Positions 1-15,543 are shown, counted from the stretch's first letter. The stretch: DNA of 57,000 bases from Chrysomallon squamiferum (GCA_012295275.1 CM022670.1:5791661-5848660), one strand, 5' to 3'. Numbers and translations: made by a program. Notes: a model not told the origin generated them from the sequence alone.

Positions 1-1055
1 TCTTTCCTCATCTGAAGCTTGCTCCAGAGATGGTTGGGATGGTAACTTGAACACATCTTACTTATTTTACGTTTTTCTTGTATATAATATGTTTGATAAT
101 AGTAGAGGAATGATGACCTATTTCATCTTACAGCTGTTTATTAATTATTTAATAATTAGAAAAAAATTATAACTGAATTTTACAACAACAAAAAACCACA
201 TTACAAACCTATGTACTTTTAATGTGCAATTTTTTTCTAAACTGGCAATTTAGTGTGAAAGCTTTATGACTATAATTATTATGATTTGTACTTTTTGTGT
301 AAAAATGATTTCTTCCATATTTTCAGGATATACATGTTTATGGCTGTTCTCTGTTCTGGTTGGGTCTTATCATCGTTCCAATGATAGCCCTGTTTAGAGA
401 CTTTGTTTGGAAAGTGTATGTATCACACACAATACTAATAATTTTATATTATAATATCTATCACAATCTGGTTGTTACATGGTTTGTTATTCAGCTGCTA
501 ATTGTTATCTCTGTCATTATTTATTATGTTTTACTCAAACAATTGTCTAAAGTAATAGCAAAATCCTAAATACATTTTTTTACTTACAGAATTAAACGCA
601 CTTACTTCAAGACAGCACGCCACTACATACAGGAGCTAGAACTCAACAACAAGATTCCCATTCTGGAACCAGGGTCACCGAAGTTGAAAAGGTTTGATAT
701 CAGATTATTACATCTTTTTATTATTAAAGTGGCTTAATTCCAGCCATTACTCATACATGAAAACTTATGGCATTTATTTTCCAATCCACTTAAAAAAACA
801 AACAGTAATTGGATATCTAATTGTTAAAAAATAAAAATATGCATTAAATATAATTTTCCAAAGAATTTTTGTTTATTTTTATTTTTTATTTTTGAATAGA
901 CAGAGATTCATAATATTTTAAGGAGAATTTAAGTTTATATTCATGTACAATTTTTATTTTTAGTTACTGATGACATTAATTTAAGTAACATTGTTTTATC
1001 ATTATAGTGCTAGCCTTTGTACACTAGCCCATCAGTATTTATTTCTATAAATTCC

Positions 1056-1098
<43 letters not shown>

Positions 1099-4000
1099 TA
1101 TAAAGATCTCTTCATTTATTTACTTGTCATGCCTGTACATTTATTATTTTCAACATCAAGCCTGTAGATTTGTGATTTTAAATGTGTGTTCAGGTACAGA
1201 CCTATCAGTGAGCGAGCCAAACTTCTCAGTTCTACTGCACTTGGTCGACAGCCTGGACGAATAACTTCAGCCACCCCAACCCCACGTGAGTTTTTATTTT
1301 ATTTACTTACATGTTGTAAATTTCTTTCGACACTTTATTTACTTAAAGGCCATTTTTCAGTTTTACTGTGTTTTTGTTGTCTTATTTAATCAGTTGTTGT
1401 CATGTAATTAAAACATTTAGTTAACATGGTGTTTAATAAAGTTTTTGTTACAGTAAATAAACGTATTTGTGACTGAATTTTAATTTAAAAGTTTTGTAAC
1501 TTTATTTTACTTTTAATATTTATGGCTGTATCTTAATTAAAGTTTTTGTGACTTTATTTTGATTAAAATTTATGTATTGATGGTGTCAGTGACTAGATTA
1601 GTGTAATTGTAAGCATGCAATTATTTCATTTATTCAGCTCCTTCACCTTCACCTTCACGTAAGTGTCACTTTTTTGACAAAAAACATTTAGTAATGGTTT
1701 CTGGTCTGCTTTTTCTAGTTTCTAACCTCTGATGCTGACTTCTGTTTACTACAGACTATCATCAACATATTCATGTCTATCTTTCAGTGACAGTAATTCT
1801 AAATTTTGTGTTTCCTTACAATAGTCTCAACACTAATGTTTATCTTTGAGTAACATATTTTATATATGACACCTAACACAGATCTTTACACTTTACTTAC
1901 CTTGAATAACTTTAATCTGTTTACTTTGTAAATGTTACATTGAATAACAGTCAATTCTTTACTTTGTAAATGATTACATTGAATAACTATAAAATCTTTA
2001 CTTTGTAAATGTTACATTGAATAACTATGAACTCTTTATTTTATAAATGATTATGATGAATAACTGTAAATGTTACACTGAATAACTGTAAACTCTCTAC
2101 TTTATAAATGTTACATTGAATAACTGTAAACTCTTTACTTTGTAAATGATTACACTGAATAACTGTAAACTCTTTACTTTGTAAATGTTACATTGAATAA
2201 CTGTAAACTCTACTTTATAAATGTTACATTGAATAACTGTAAACTCTCTACTTTATAAATGTTACATTGAATAACTGTAAACTCTTTACTTTGTAAATGA
2301 TTACACTGAATGGTAATAGCCTCTGCATTTTACACTTGTCTATTTCAAATAGCAATGACCTCTACTCTATACACATTACCTTTAACCTTTAGATACATTT
2401 ATACAGTAACCACTAACCTTTAGATACTTTATACATGAATATTTACCAATGTATAACATTAACCTGTACTTTATGTATGTTTATCTTAGTTCTTTTGGTT
2501 TGTTCATTATGACTGGTTTGTTTACTTCTGATGCACACTTTGTGTAATAACACTAACCTTTGCCTGCATGTTTATCTTTGAGTAACATGCATTCTATTAT
2601 ACACACACACATATAGGCCAACATGATAGGTAGATCAGTATCAACTCAGTATGTATCTTGTGTTATTTCACAGTTGTTAGAAACATCTTATTATTGTCTA
2701 AGATGTTTCTCTAAGTAACAGAATACACTGGTCAGCAAACAGTGTATTGATATATTACTGTTCAGTTTTTAAACACAAACAGTACAATTAAAAGTGTAGT
2801 GTTTTGGCAGTAACAACAGATTATTTTAAGAGTTAATCTAATAATTTTATTTTACTATTTGAAGTGTCAGTTTTGCAAAAGTAGAACAATTTTCAGTTGG
2901 CTGAAGAATTTCATAGAAAAAATTAGCATCTCATCCTTGCATTCAGAGATTGAGGCAAATTTTTGTTTGTTTTTCTTTTTTTAACTTTTTTTTCTTCCAC
3001 CTCCCCCCCTAGTAATACAAATTACTGTTGCATTTACATTTTAATGTTCATAATATTTTTTTACTGTTTGTTTTTGCAGGATTTATACTCCTATTTACAT
3101 TATTATTGTTGTTGTTCTGTTCTCAGGATACACAGTGTTTCTCCTTTTTTAACATTACTGCCTGTGATCAGCTGTTTATTTTCAGTATTAAACCAGTGCA
3201 GTGTATTACAAATAAAACAGCTGACAAGAACAGCCAGATCATCAGTATTTATTGTCAGTTCAGAGATCTGCTGTTAGATTGTCACTAATACAAGACTTAG
3301 GAATGATGCTGTCTCAAACAAACTTTAGCTTTTGGTGTTACTTTTCTAAATACTTATTTTTTTATCAACTATACATTTTAATTTTTTTTTAATTTTTTTT
3401 TTAATTCATCAAATCATTTCACTGTTGAATTTTCATTTGATTTGAATCTAGTGTTTACATTTTGTTTGTTTTTGTTTTATATTTCTAATTTGTAATTTCT
3501 TTTTAATGTAAAATGATATATGAAAACTAGGAATGAAATAAGTTAAAATCAAGAGACAAAATGGACTTCCACTAAGAATTTTATCTCTGTCAAACATCCT
3601 TTCATCTGTCTATTTGTTCTCAGTGGTCATTAAAGATATATTAATCACTCAGGGTAGTGTATGCAGTGATGTCACTAGTTTGCTTCATATTCATCTTCCT
3701 AAACTCGTCTTCCTATATTGATGTTTGTAATAGTCATCTTGCAATACTCATCTTTGTGTTTTCATCTTCCTATACTCACCTCATACTCATCTTTGTAAAC
3801 TCATCTACCTATACTCATCTTCCTATACTCACTTTTCTATACTCATCTTTATAAGCTCATCTTGATATACTTATCTCCATATACTCATTTTGTCAACTCT
3901 TTCAATTGAAATCAGAGAGACTAGAAAATTAGTAATTTCAAAAGAGTTTAATTTTTTTTATTTTTTTTTTATTTTTATAGATTAAAATAGATATTTCAAT

Positions 4001-7000
4001 GGTTATTAAGTCTTTTTGTTGCACTTAATACAAACTACTTATCCTATTTATAGGTAAATCTTCATATTGCTTATGAATTGGAGTTTAATTATTAAAAACA
4101 ATAGCAACAAGAAGACAAATCCATAATAGTGAACTCTTGTAATACTGAATTATTGCAATATGAACAAAAGTTAGGTATTAGTGTGATTTAAAAAAAATTT
4201 CATGACTTTATTTTAATAGATTTGTAAAATTATAAAAACAGGCCAGAGATAGATGTAAAGTTACAAAATGATCTGTGTTAATTAAAGCAATATAATCTAA
4301 ATCTAATAAAACATTTGAAATAAAGAGTCATATTGAAACCAGATGTAAGTAAATAGGCAGATCATGTACGACTGTCCCTTTAAATCAGGGATTAAATCAT
4401 AATACCAGTTTCCATGTCAGTACTGATAAATGTGAGTCAGTAATAATTTTTGTTCTGAGAGACTTTGACAGAAAATGTTCTATGCATCTTTATTTAACAA
4501 CTCTAACAGAAAAGAAATCATAAAGACATTTTTGAAATACCTTTTTCAATGATAGATTGTAGAAATTACTCCAGTTCCAAAATTACCAGTGTCAGCTAGG
4601 CTTGTCTTTACAACCACACTAGTTATGGAGGTGGAAATGATATCAAAAACAAATATATGACACAAGGAATACAAATACTGCATAACTCAGTACATGAATA
4701 ATGCAGCATACGTTCATTCCAGGAATATAATGACAAGCTTTAAAATACATTAATTAGTTTCATTGTTTTAGCTGATGAATACTTGCATAATGGATGTTGA
4801 ACGACATACTTAAATACAGACCTCAAAACATGATTTTGAAATAGGGTTCAGTTACTCTGCTATATTATTTAAGTGACATAATTATTTCAAATGTTTTACA
4901 GTAAGTTCATACCAGACTTTTTTTTTTTACTGTAGCATTCATGTAATTATTTCATTTATTTAGCTGCTTCATCCTCGTCTTCATGCAAGTCTCATACACA
5001 TCTAATCTCATTATTGGATTTTTATTTAAATTACATGATAAATATGTTTACTTTGATAACACTAACTATATATGTATTTCATGAAATGATTTTTATATTT
5101 TATATTTACATATCATTTAGTTATAACTTTCATATATTTAAATACTCACTGATTTATATCAAAGATTTTTTTTTTTTTCACAGATTTTGTTTTGATTCCT
5201 GTTGGCTGTTTGTTGCTTTTAATTGCTATTGACTAGCATTGCAGTTCTCATAGTGTGGTCTACAAGACCATGTCATGTATTTTGCAAGGTCATAATAATA
5301 CTAATACCTTCTGTTACTTGATTTTAATAGCTGTATTTTGTACAAACAAAAGCTCTTTGTTGTCCACTTGGTTTTTTTACAGTGTAAACATTACTGATGG
5401 GAAAATGTTTGAGAACCACAGGACAAGAGTAAGAGATCAGAATTTGGAATACAGTGTCAGCCTATGTTAGAGAGTAGAAATTTGTTTAATTTAGCCAAAA
5501 ATGCTATGTTACTATAATTATGTTAATCATAATTTAGTCAACTTTAACTCAGACATTTAAAATTAAACATCTTTATAAAGGTTTATAATAATTTTGTTGC
5601 TGAACAATTTCAGAAGAGAAATTTACTTTTGGTCCTCAACTAGGCAAGTATCATTTATGTTGAGTTCAGAGAGCCTGCAAAACTTGTTATTTGTTTCAGA
5701 ATACTGTTTCAGTTTATTTTTTAATTGTTGAAAATAGATTTCAGTTTTTAGTTTTATTTAAAAATATGCCAATTTCATATTTAAAGTCACAAAGTGATCT
5801 GTTTTAAATTAAAAAAGAGTAAGATATGAACTATGAAATGTATTATAATACTTGTAAAATATTTGAAATAAAGATTCATGTTCAAATCCAATGTAAGTAA
5901 ATTGACAGATCACACATATTGTGCCTTTAAATTAGGTATTAAATTTTAATACCAGTGTCCATGTTAACACTAATAAATGTGTCAGTAATAATTTTTTTAT
6001 TGTAATATTTTGACAGAAAATGTTCTATGCATCTTTATTTGACAACTAACAGAAAAGAAATCATAAAGACATTTTTGAAGACAAAAAAAATAAATGTTAA
6101 AGTTATTTTCAAAGTGCCTTTCAAAGTAATAGATTGTAGAAATTACTAAAGTTACAGAGCATTTCTCAATATTAAATGGTATATATTTGTAACCTCACAA
6201 ACTATTTAGATATACAAAAACATACATGACATCACAGATATAACTATAAGTATACATAAATTACAGCTTGATTTCACTGAACTAAATCAGTTCACTTCTA
6301 CATTCCTCATTTTTGTGATATTTTTAATTACTGTCACGTTGACATTCATGTAATTATTTCATTTATTTAGATTCTTCACCCTCATCTTCACGTAAGTCAT
6401 CTACAGCTCATTATTACTTCCTTCCTTAATAACATGATAAATGTGTTTAACTTTGTTAAAATACTAACCTATATTTCATAAAATAATTTATATATTTTAT
6501 ATGTTTACATCGTAAGTAACTGTAACTTCTGTATATTGAAATGTGTACCACTGGATAATTCTAACCTCTACTCTTGACATGTTACCTGACATTACATACA
6601 AGTCCTTGCTACTGACTAGGCCTGCAGCTCTCAAAGTGTGGTCCACAAAACCATTTCATGTGTTCTGCAATGTCAGAATTATTTTGATAATAATACTAAG
6701 ACATTCTCTACCTTTTATTACTTTCATTGATTTAGATAAATGTAACTTTCACAAATAAAAGCTCTTTGTTGTCCCCATATTTTTTTGAAGTGTAAACATT
6801 AATAACACCAAAATGTTTGAGAACACAGGTCAGGACTAAGAGATCAGAATGTAGAATACGCTGTCAGCCTATATTAGAAAATATAAATAAATCTGTTAAA
6901 TTTAGCTGAAAAGATTAATCATGTTTGTGGTAATTCAGTAAATTTTTTATCAGGCATTTTGAAATGTTATATTTTGTAATGTTTCAAAATACATTTTATT

Positions 7001-8815
7001 GCTGAACAATTTCAGAGCAAAAACTAGCTTCTGGTTCTCAACAAGGCAAGTATTATTTCAGTTGAGTTCAGAGATATTGGAAAACATGTATTTGTTTCAA
7101 AACAGTCTCAGTTTATTCTTTATATATTCAGATTTTCAGTTTTAATTTTTATTTATTTAATTCTAATTTGTTTGGTTTTTTTTTTTCTTTTTTTGTTTTT
7201 TTTTTTTTTTAAGTATTCACATTGTTCATTGCTGTATTGGGGAATTATCATTAAAAATATTTTAAAAAGTGTAATAGTGAGTTCTTGTAATACAAACACT
7301 AAAGGTGTAATTAATTGAGTTTTCTTTTCTTTTCTTTTTCTCCTATAGTTTTTTTTTTTTTTTTTTTTTTTCTTTTCTCTTTCTGGAACTGTATTTTAAT
7401 GGGTTTGTAGACTTACAAAAACAGGCCCATTTTAAATATAAAGTCACAAAGACATTTATTTTATATTTTAAAAACCCACAAAGAACAACCTACCATATAG
7501 CACTGATAAATGCCAGTCAGTCATAATTTTTGTATTGTGAAATTTTGACAGAAAATGCTTCATATGTCTTTTATTTACCAATTCTAATAGAAAAAAAATA
7601 TAACTAAAGAGGTTTTTGAAATGCCTTTCTGAATGATAGATTGTAGAAATTGCTCAAACAGCAGAGAATTTTTCAGTATTTTGTTAAGAATATCTTCACA
7701 CAAGTTCTCAACAAATGGAATTGGAGTGATTTGAAAAACAAATTTATGACACAAACAAAATGAATATTTGTGTAACTGAAAACACAACATGCAACTTTCA
7801 TTTCAGCTCAATCAGTTCATTTCTACATTATATATTTAAGTTTTTGTGATATGTTTAATTACTGTCACATTGACATTCATGTAATTATTTCATTTATTTA
7901 GCTATTTCACCCTCATCTTCACGTAAGTCATCTACAGCTCATTATTACTTCTTTCCTTAAATAACATGATAAATATGTTTATCTTTGTTAAAACACTAAC
8001 CTATATTTCATAAAATAATTTATATATTTTATATGTTTACATTGTAAGTAACTGTAACTTCTGTATATTGAAATGTGTACCACTGGATAATTCTAACCTC
8101 TACTCTTGATATGTTACCTGACATTACATACAAGTCCTTGCTACTGACTAGGCCTGCAGCTCTCAAAGTGTGGTCCACAAAGCCATTTCATGTGTTCTGC
8201 AATGTCAGAATTATTTTGATAATAATACTAAGACATTCTCTACCTTTTATTATTTTAAGTTAATAACACCAAAATGTTTGAGAACACAGGTCAGGACTAA
8301 GAGATCAGAATGTAGAATACGCTGTCAGCCTATATTAGAAAATATAAATAAATCTGTTAAATTTAGCTGAAAAGATTAATCATGTTTGTGGTAATTCAGT
8401 AAATTTTTTATCAGGCATTTTGAAATGTTATATTTTGTAATGTTTCAAAATACATTTTATTGCTGAACAATTTCAGAGCAAAAACTAGCTTCTGGTTCTC
8501 AACAAGGCAAGTATTATTTCAGTTGAGTTCAGAGATATTGGAAAACATGTATTTATTTCAAAACAGTCTCAGTTTATTCTTTTATATATTCAGATTTTCA
8601 GTTTTAATTTTTATTTATTTAATTCTAATTTTTTTTTTTTTCATTTATGTTTGTTATGTTTTTTTTTTTTTTTTTTTTTTTAGTATTCACATTGTTCATT
8701 GCTGTATTGGGGAATTATCATTAAAAATATTTTAAAAAGTGTAATAGTGAGTTCTTGTAATACAAACACTAAAGGTGTAATTAAGTGAGTTTTCTTTTCT
8801 TTATTTTCTCCTATA

Positions 8816-8846
<31 letters not shown>

Positions 8847-11800
8847 CTCTTTCTGGAACTGTATTTTAATGGGTTTGTAGACTTACAAAAACAGGCCCAT
8901 TTTAAATATAAAGAGATTTATTTTATATTTTAAAAACCCACAAAGAACAACCTACCATATAGCACTGATAAATGCCAGTCAGTCATAATCTTTGTATTGT
9001 GAAATTTTGACAGAAAATGTTTCATATGTCTTTTATTTACCAATTCTAATAGAAAAAAAAAATGTCAGTATTTTGTTAAGAATATCTTCACAAGTTCTCA
9101 ACAAATGGAATTGGAGTGATATGAAAAACAAATTTATGACATAAACAAAATGAATATTTGTGTAACTGAAAACACAACATGCAACTTTCATTTCAGCTCA
9201 GTCAGTTCATTTCTACATTATATATTTAAGTTTTTGTGTTATGTTTAATTACTGTCACTTTGACATTCATGTAATTATTTCATTTATTTAGCTATTTCAC
9301 CCTCATCTTCACGTAAGTTATCTACAGCTCATTATTACTTCTTTCCTTAAATAACCTGATAAATATGTTTATCTTTGTTAAAACACTAACCTATATTTCA
9401 TAAAATAATTTATATATTTTATATGTTTACATTGTAAGTAACTGTAACTTCTGTATATTGAAATGTGTACCACTGGATAATTCTAACCTCTACTCTTGAC
9501 ATGTTACCTGACATTACATACAAGTCCTTGCTACTGACTAGGCCTGCAGTTCTCAAAGTGTGGTCCACAAAGCCATTTCATGCGTTCTGCAACGTCAGAA
9601 TCATTTTGATAATAATACTAAGACTGTATTTACCTTTTATTACTTTCATTGATTTAGATAAATGTAACTTTCACAAATAAAAGCTCTTTGTTGTCCCCAT
9701 ATTTTTTTGAAGTGTAAACATTAGTGACACCAAAAGTTTGAGAACACAGGACAAGACAGATCAGAATGCACTGTCAGCCTATATTAGAAAGTATAAATAA
9801 ATCTTTATAATTTCGGCAAGAAATTCTAAATTATAGTTAGTGCTGAAAAGATTAATCATGTTTATGGTAGTTTAGTCAATTTTTACTCAGACATTTTGAA
9901 ATTTTAAATTTTGTAACGTTTTAAAATACATTTTATTGCTGAACAATTTCAGAGCAAAAACTAGCTTCTGGTTCTCAACGAGGCAAGTATTATTTCACTT
10001 GAGTTCAGAGAGATATTGGAAAACATGTATTTGTTTCAAACCAGTTTCAGTTTATTTTTTTATGTAGTTCAAAATAGTTTTCAATTTTAATTTTTATTTA
10101 TTTAATTTGTTTTTGATGTTTTTTATTTTTTATTTAATTTTTTTAATACAATGTGCTTTCCCATTTATTTTAGTGTTGACATTGTTCATTGCTGTATTGG
10201 GGAATTATCTTTTTAAAAACCCATTTAAAAAATATATACATAAAGAAAAGTGAGTTCTTGTAATACAAACACAAATTTACTAAAGGTGTAATTAAGTGAG
10301 TTTTTCTTTTACTTTCTTTCTTTATTTTATTTTGTTTTTTTTAAATTTTTTCTTCTTCTTTTGAACAGAATTTTAATGGGTTTGTAGAGATTTATTTGAA
10401 ATTTTAAAAACCCACAAAAAACAACCTATCAAATGAACATAGAAATGTATTAGAAACCTAATAAAACATTTGAAATAAAAATTAATTTTCAAATCAGATG
10501 TAAGTATGACTGACTGTCCACATTAAATTAAAGATTAAAACAGTCACAGTTTCCACTTAGCACTGATAAATGCCAGTCATAATCTTTGGATGGTGAGATT
10601 TTGACAGAAAATGCTTCATATGTCTTTTATTTACCAATTCTTGTAGAAAAAAAATAACTAAAGAGGTTTTTGAAATGCCTTTCTGAATGATAGACTGTAG
10701 AAATTACTCAAACTGCAGACATTTTTTCAGTATTCAGCTAAGCATTTCTTTGCAAGTTCTCAACAAATGGAGATGGCAGGTGATATGAAAAACAAATTTA
10801 TGACAAGATAAAGAAAATGAATATTTGTGTAACTACAAACACAAAATACAACTCAATTTCATTTAGCTCAGTCAGTTCATTTCTACATTATATATTTAAG
10901 TTTTTGTGATATGTTTAGTTACTGTCACTTTGACATTCATGTAATTATTTCATTTATTTAGCTATTTCACCCTCATCTTCACTTAAGTCATCTACAGCTC
11001 ATTATTACTTTTTTCCTTAAATATGTTTATCTTTGTTAAAACACTAACCTATATTTGATACAATTATTTTTATATTTTTACATTTTAAGTAACTGTAAGA
11101 TCAATATATTTAAATGTTTACCATTGGACAATACTAGCTTCTAGTGTTGACATGTTACCTGACAAACCCCTTGTAGACCACAAGATCATTTCATGTGTTT
11201 TGCAAGATCAAAACTGTTTTCATAATAATACTAATATCTTCTGTACCTTTTATTACTTTCATTGATTTTGATAGCACTAACTTGCAGAAATAAAAGCTCT
11301 TTGTTATCCCCATACTTTTTTAAAGTGTAAACATTACTGACACAACATGTTTGAGAAGTACAGGACAAGACTAAGAGATCAGAATACAGAATATACTGTC
11401 AGCCTATATAAGAAAGTATAAATAAATTGGTAAAATTTAGCCAAGATTTCTAAATTATAGTCAGTGCTGAAAAAATTGATCACGTTTGTGGTAATTTAGT
11501 CAATTTTTACTCAGACATTTTGAAATGTTATATTTTGTAATGTTTTAAAGTACATTATATTGCTGAACAATTTCAGAGCAAAAAGTAGGTTCTGGTTCTC
11601 AACGAGGCAAGTATTATTTCATTTGAGTTCAGAAACATTGAAAAAAAATTTATTTGTTTCAAAACAATGTTTCAATTTATTTTTATTTTTTTTACATAAT
11701 TCAAAATAGTTTTCAATTTTAATTTTTATTTATTTAATTTTAATTTTATATTTTATATATATTTTTTTTTAATTATTATTATTATTATTTAATACAAACT

Positions 11801-13454
11801 ACTTTCCCATTTATTTTAGTGTTGACATTGTTCATTGATGTTTTGGGGAATTAATTTAAAAGAATAAAAATAAAAAAGTGTAATAGTGAGTTCTTGTAAT
11901 ACAAACACAAATTCACTAAAGGTGTAATTAAGTGAGTTTTTCTTTTTTTTCTTTCTTTTTTTTTTTTTTTTTTCTTTTTCTTTTTTTTCGTCTTCTGAAC
12001 TGTATAAAAATTAATTTTTCAAATCAGATGTAAGTAAATTGACAGATTATGTATGACTGACTGTCCACATTAAATCAAAGATTAAAACAGTCACAGTTTC
12101 CACTTAGCACTGATAAATGCTAGTCATAATCTTTGTATTGTGAGATTTTGACAGAAAATGCTTCATACATTTTTATTTACCAATTCTAAAAGACAAAATT
12201 TAATTCTAAAGATGTTTTTATGAAATGTCTTTCTGAATGATAGATGGTAGAAATTACTCAAACTGCAGAGAACTTTTCAGTATTCAGCTAAGCATAACTT
12301 TGCAAGTTCTCAACAAATGGAGATGGCAGGTGATATGAAAAACAAATTTATGACATAAAATAAAGAAAATGAATATTTGTGTAACAGAAAACACAAGAAA
12401 AACAACTTGATTTCATTTAACTAAATCAGTTCATTTCTACATTATATATTTAATTTTTTGGTGATATGTTTTATTACTGTCACACTGACATTCATGTAAT
12501 TATTTCATTTATTTAGCTACATCACCCTCACCTTCACGTAAGTCATCTACAGATCATTAATATTTTTTTCTTAAATATATGATAAACGTTTATCTTTGTT
12601 AAAACACTAACCTATACTTCATACAATAATTTTTATATTTTATATGTTTACATTTTACCTGACAATACATATACACTTCATACATGTTTAATATGTTACA
12701 CAAAATCTTTAAAATATCATGTTAACTGTTGAACAGCTCTAACTTCTAATTAAATATTTATCACGGATTTCATTATACAAGAGATAAACAAATGATATCT
12801 AACAACTGTTGATAGAAAACGTTATTTAGATTTCATTAAATCTGCAGTCCTCATAGTGTGGTCCACAAATCCCTTGTAAACCATAAGATCATTTCATGTG
12901 TTTTGCAAGGTCAAAACTGTTTTCATAATAATACTAATATCTTCAGTACCTTTTATTACTTTCATTGATTTTGATAGCTCTAAATTGTAGAAATAAAAGC
13001 TCTTTGTTGTCCCCATATTTTTTTTAAAGTGTAAACATTACTGACACAACATGGTTGAGAAGCACAGGACAGGACTAAGAGATCAGAATGCAGAATACAC
13101 TGTCAGCCTATATAAGAAAGTACAAATAAATCTGTTAAATTTAGCCAAAAATTCAAAATTATATTTAGTGCTGAAAAGATTAATCATATTTGGTAATTTA
13201 GTCAATTTTTAATCAGTCTTTTGAAATGTTATATTTTGCAACATTTTAAAATAAATTTATTGCTGAACAATTTCAGAGAAAAGAATAACTTCTGGTTCTC
13301 GAGGCAAGTATTATTTCTGTTGAGTTCAGAGACATTGGAAACAAATTTATTTGTTTCAAAATGCTGTTTCAGTTTATTTTTTTATATAGTTTAAAATAAT
13401 TTAAATTTTTAATTTTTATTTATAAAATTTTTATTTTTTGTTATTTACTTTATT

Positions 13455-13485
<31 letters not shown>

Positions 13486-15491
13486 GTTTTATTATTATTT
13501 TATTTAATACAAACTACTTTCCATCTATTTTGGTGTTGCCATTGGTCACTGCTGTATTGGGGAATTAATTGTTTTTAAAATAAAATATTGTAATTGTAAA
13601 CACAAATTTACTAAAGGTGTAATTAAGTTGGACTTTTTGGTAGGGGGGTTCTTTTGTGTGTTTTTTTGTTTGTTTGTTTTTGGGGGGTTTTTTTGGGGTT
13701 TGTTTAGCACTGATAAATGCCAGTCAGTCATAATCTTTGTATTATGAGATTTTGACAGACAGTGCTTCATAAGTCTGTATTTACCAATTGTAATAGAAAA
13801 AATTATAATTGTAAAGATGTTATAGAAATGCCTTTCTGAATGATAGATTGTAGAAATTACTCAAACAGCAGAGAATGTTTCAGTATTCTGTTAAGCATGT
13901 CTTTGCAAGTTCTCAACAAATGTACCTGGAATACTATGAAAAATAAATTTATGACATAAAGAAAATGAATATTTGTGTAACTGAAAACACAAAATACAAC
14001 TTAATTTCATTCATCTCAAATGGTTCAGTTCTATAGTCCATATTTGTTTTTGTTATAATGTTTAATTACTGTCACTTTCACATTCATGTAATTATTTCAT
14101 TTATTTAGCAACTTCACCCTCATCTTCAAGTAAGTCACCTACAGCTCTAATCTCATTATTACTTTTTTCCGTATTTACCACATAAATCCATTTAACTTTG
14201 ATAAAAACTAACCTATACTTTATTCCGTAATTTTTTTATTTTATGTTTACATTTTAAGTAACTGTAACTTCTGTGTATTTAAATGTTTACCATTTGACAA
14301 TACTAACCTCTTCTCTTAACATGTTACCTGACAATACATCTACACTTTATACACGTTTAGTATGTTACACAAAATCTTTAATATATGTTAACTGTTGAAC
14401 AGTACTAACTTTTAATTATTTATCTCTGACTTCATTATACAAGAGATGTACAAATGAACAACTGTTGATAGGAAACTATTTAGATTTCATTGAATATTCA
14501 TTTTATCATTTTTACTTAAGTATCAAAGAATCTGTTTTTTCTTGTTGATTCCTGTTATTAGTTTGTTGTATTTTTATTACATGTCCTTGCTACTGACTAG
14601 GCCTGCAGTTCTTATAGTGTGGTCCACAAAACCATTCATGCAAAGTCAAGAGTTATTTAATAATAATACTAAGATCTTAACCTTTCATTACTTTCACTGA
14701 TTTTAATAGCTGTAATTTGTACAAACAAAAGTTCTTTGTTGTCCCCATATGTTTTAAAGTATAAACATTAGTGACACCAAAATGTTTGAAAACCACAAGA
14801 CAAGACTAAGAGATCAGAATGCAGAATACACTGTCAGCCTATATAAGAAAGTATAAATAAGTCTGTTAAATGTAGCCAAAAAGTCTAATATATAGTCGGA
14901 GCTGAAAAGAGTAATCATGTTTTGTAATTTAGTCAATTTTAATCAGACATTTTGAAATGTTACATTTTGTAACATTTTAAAATACATTTTACTGCTGAAC
15001 AATTTCAGAGCAAAAAGGATCTTCTGGTTCTCAACGAGGCAAGTATTATTTCAGTTCAGAGATACTGGAAAAAAATGTATTTGTTTCAAAACACTTTTTC
15101 AATTTATTTTTTTTATATAGTTTAAAATAGTTTTCATTTATATTCTTTAATTATTATTTTTTTATTTTTTTATTTTTTGTTATTTACTTTATTTTATTTA
15201 TTTATTTACTTATTTTTAATTATCATTAAAAGTGTAAACCAGTCTGTTAAATTTAGCCCAAAAGAGTTAATGATATCAGTTGTAATTTAACCAACTTTGA
15301 ATTTATTCAGACATTTTGATGATGTTTTAAAATATTTGGTTTTTTTATTGCTGAAAAATTTCAGAGCAAAAATTAGCTTCTGGTTCTCAACAAGGCAAGT
15401 ATTATTTCTGTTGAGTTCAGAGAGCCTGCAAAACTTGTTATTTTTTCAAAGCACTTTCATGATAGTTTTTTATAGTTGAAAATAAGTTTCA

Positions 15492-15543
<52 letters not shown>

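Noticed and set aside
3028-3288. 86-codon frame with a hydrophobic start and cysteines
   Set aside because: It overlaps another frame in poly-T rich intron sequence, matches no family, and lies between ATP8A mini-exons on the same strand in no compatible phase that I can support.
8170-8370. Open frame of 66 codons across the MITE copy at 8153
   Set aside because: It exists only in the unit with the internal deletion; not kept in sister units.
6543-9680. Three near-identical open frames (MYHWIILTSTLDML...) at 6543, 8075 and 9465
   Set aside because: They lie in the repeated intron between A and B mini-exons and run into the MITE. They are alike only because the units are duplicated, and other units break the frame.
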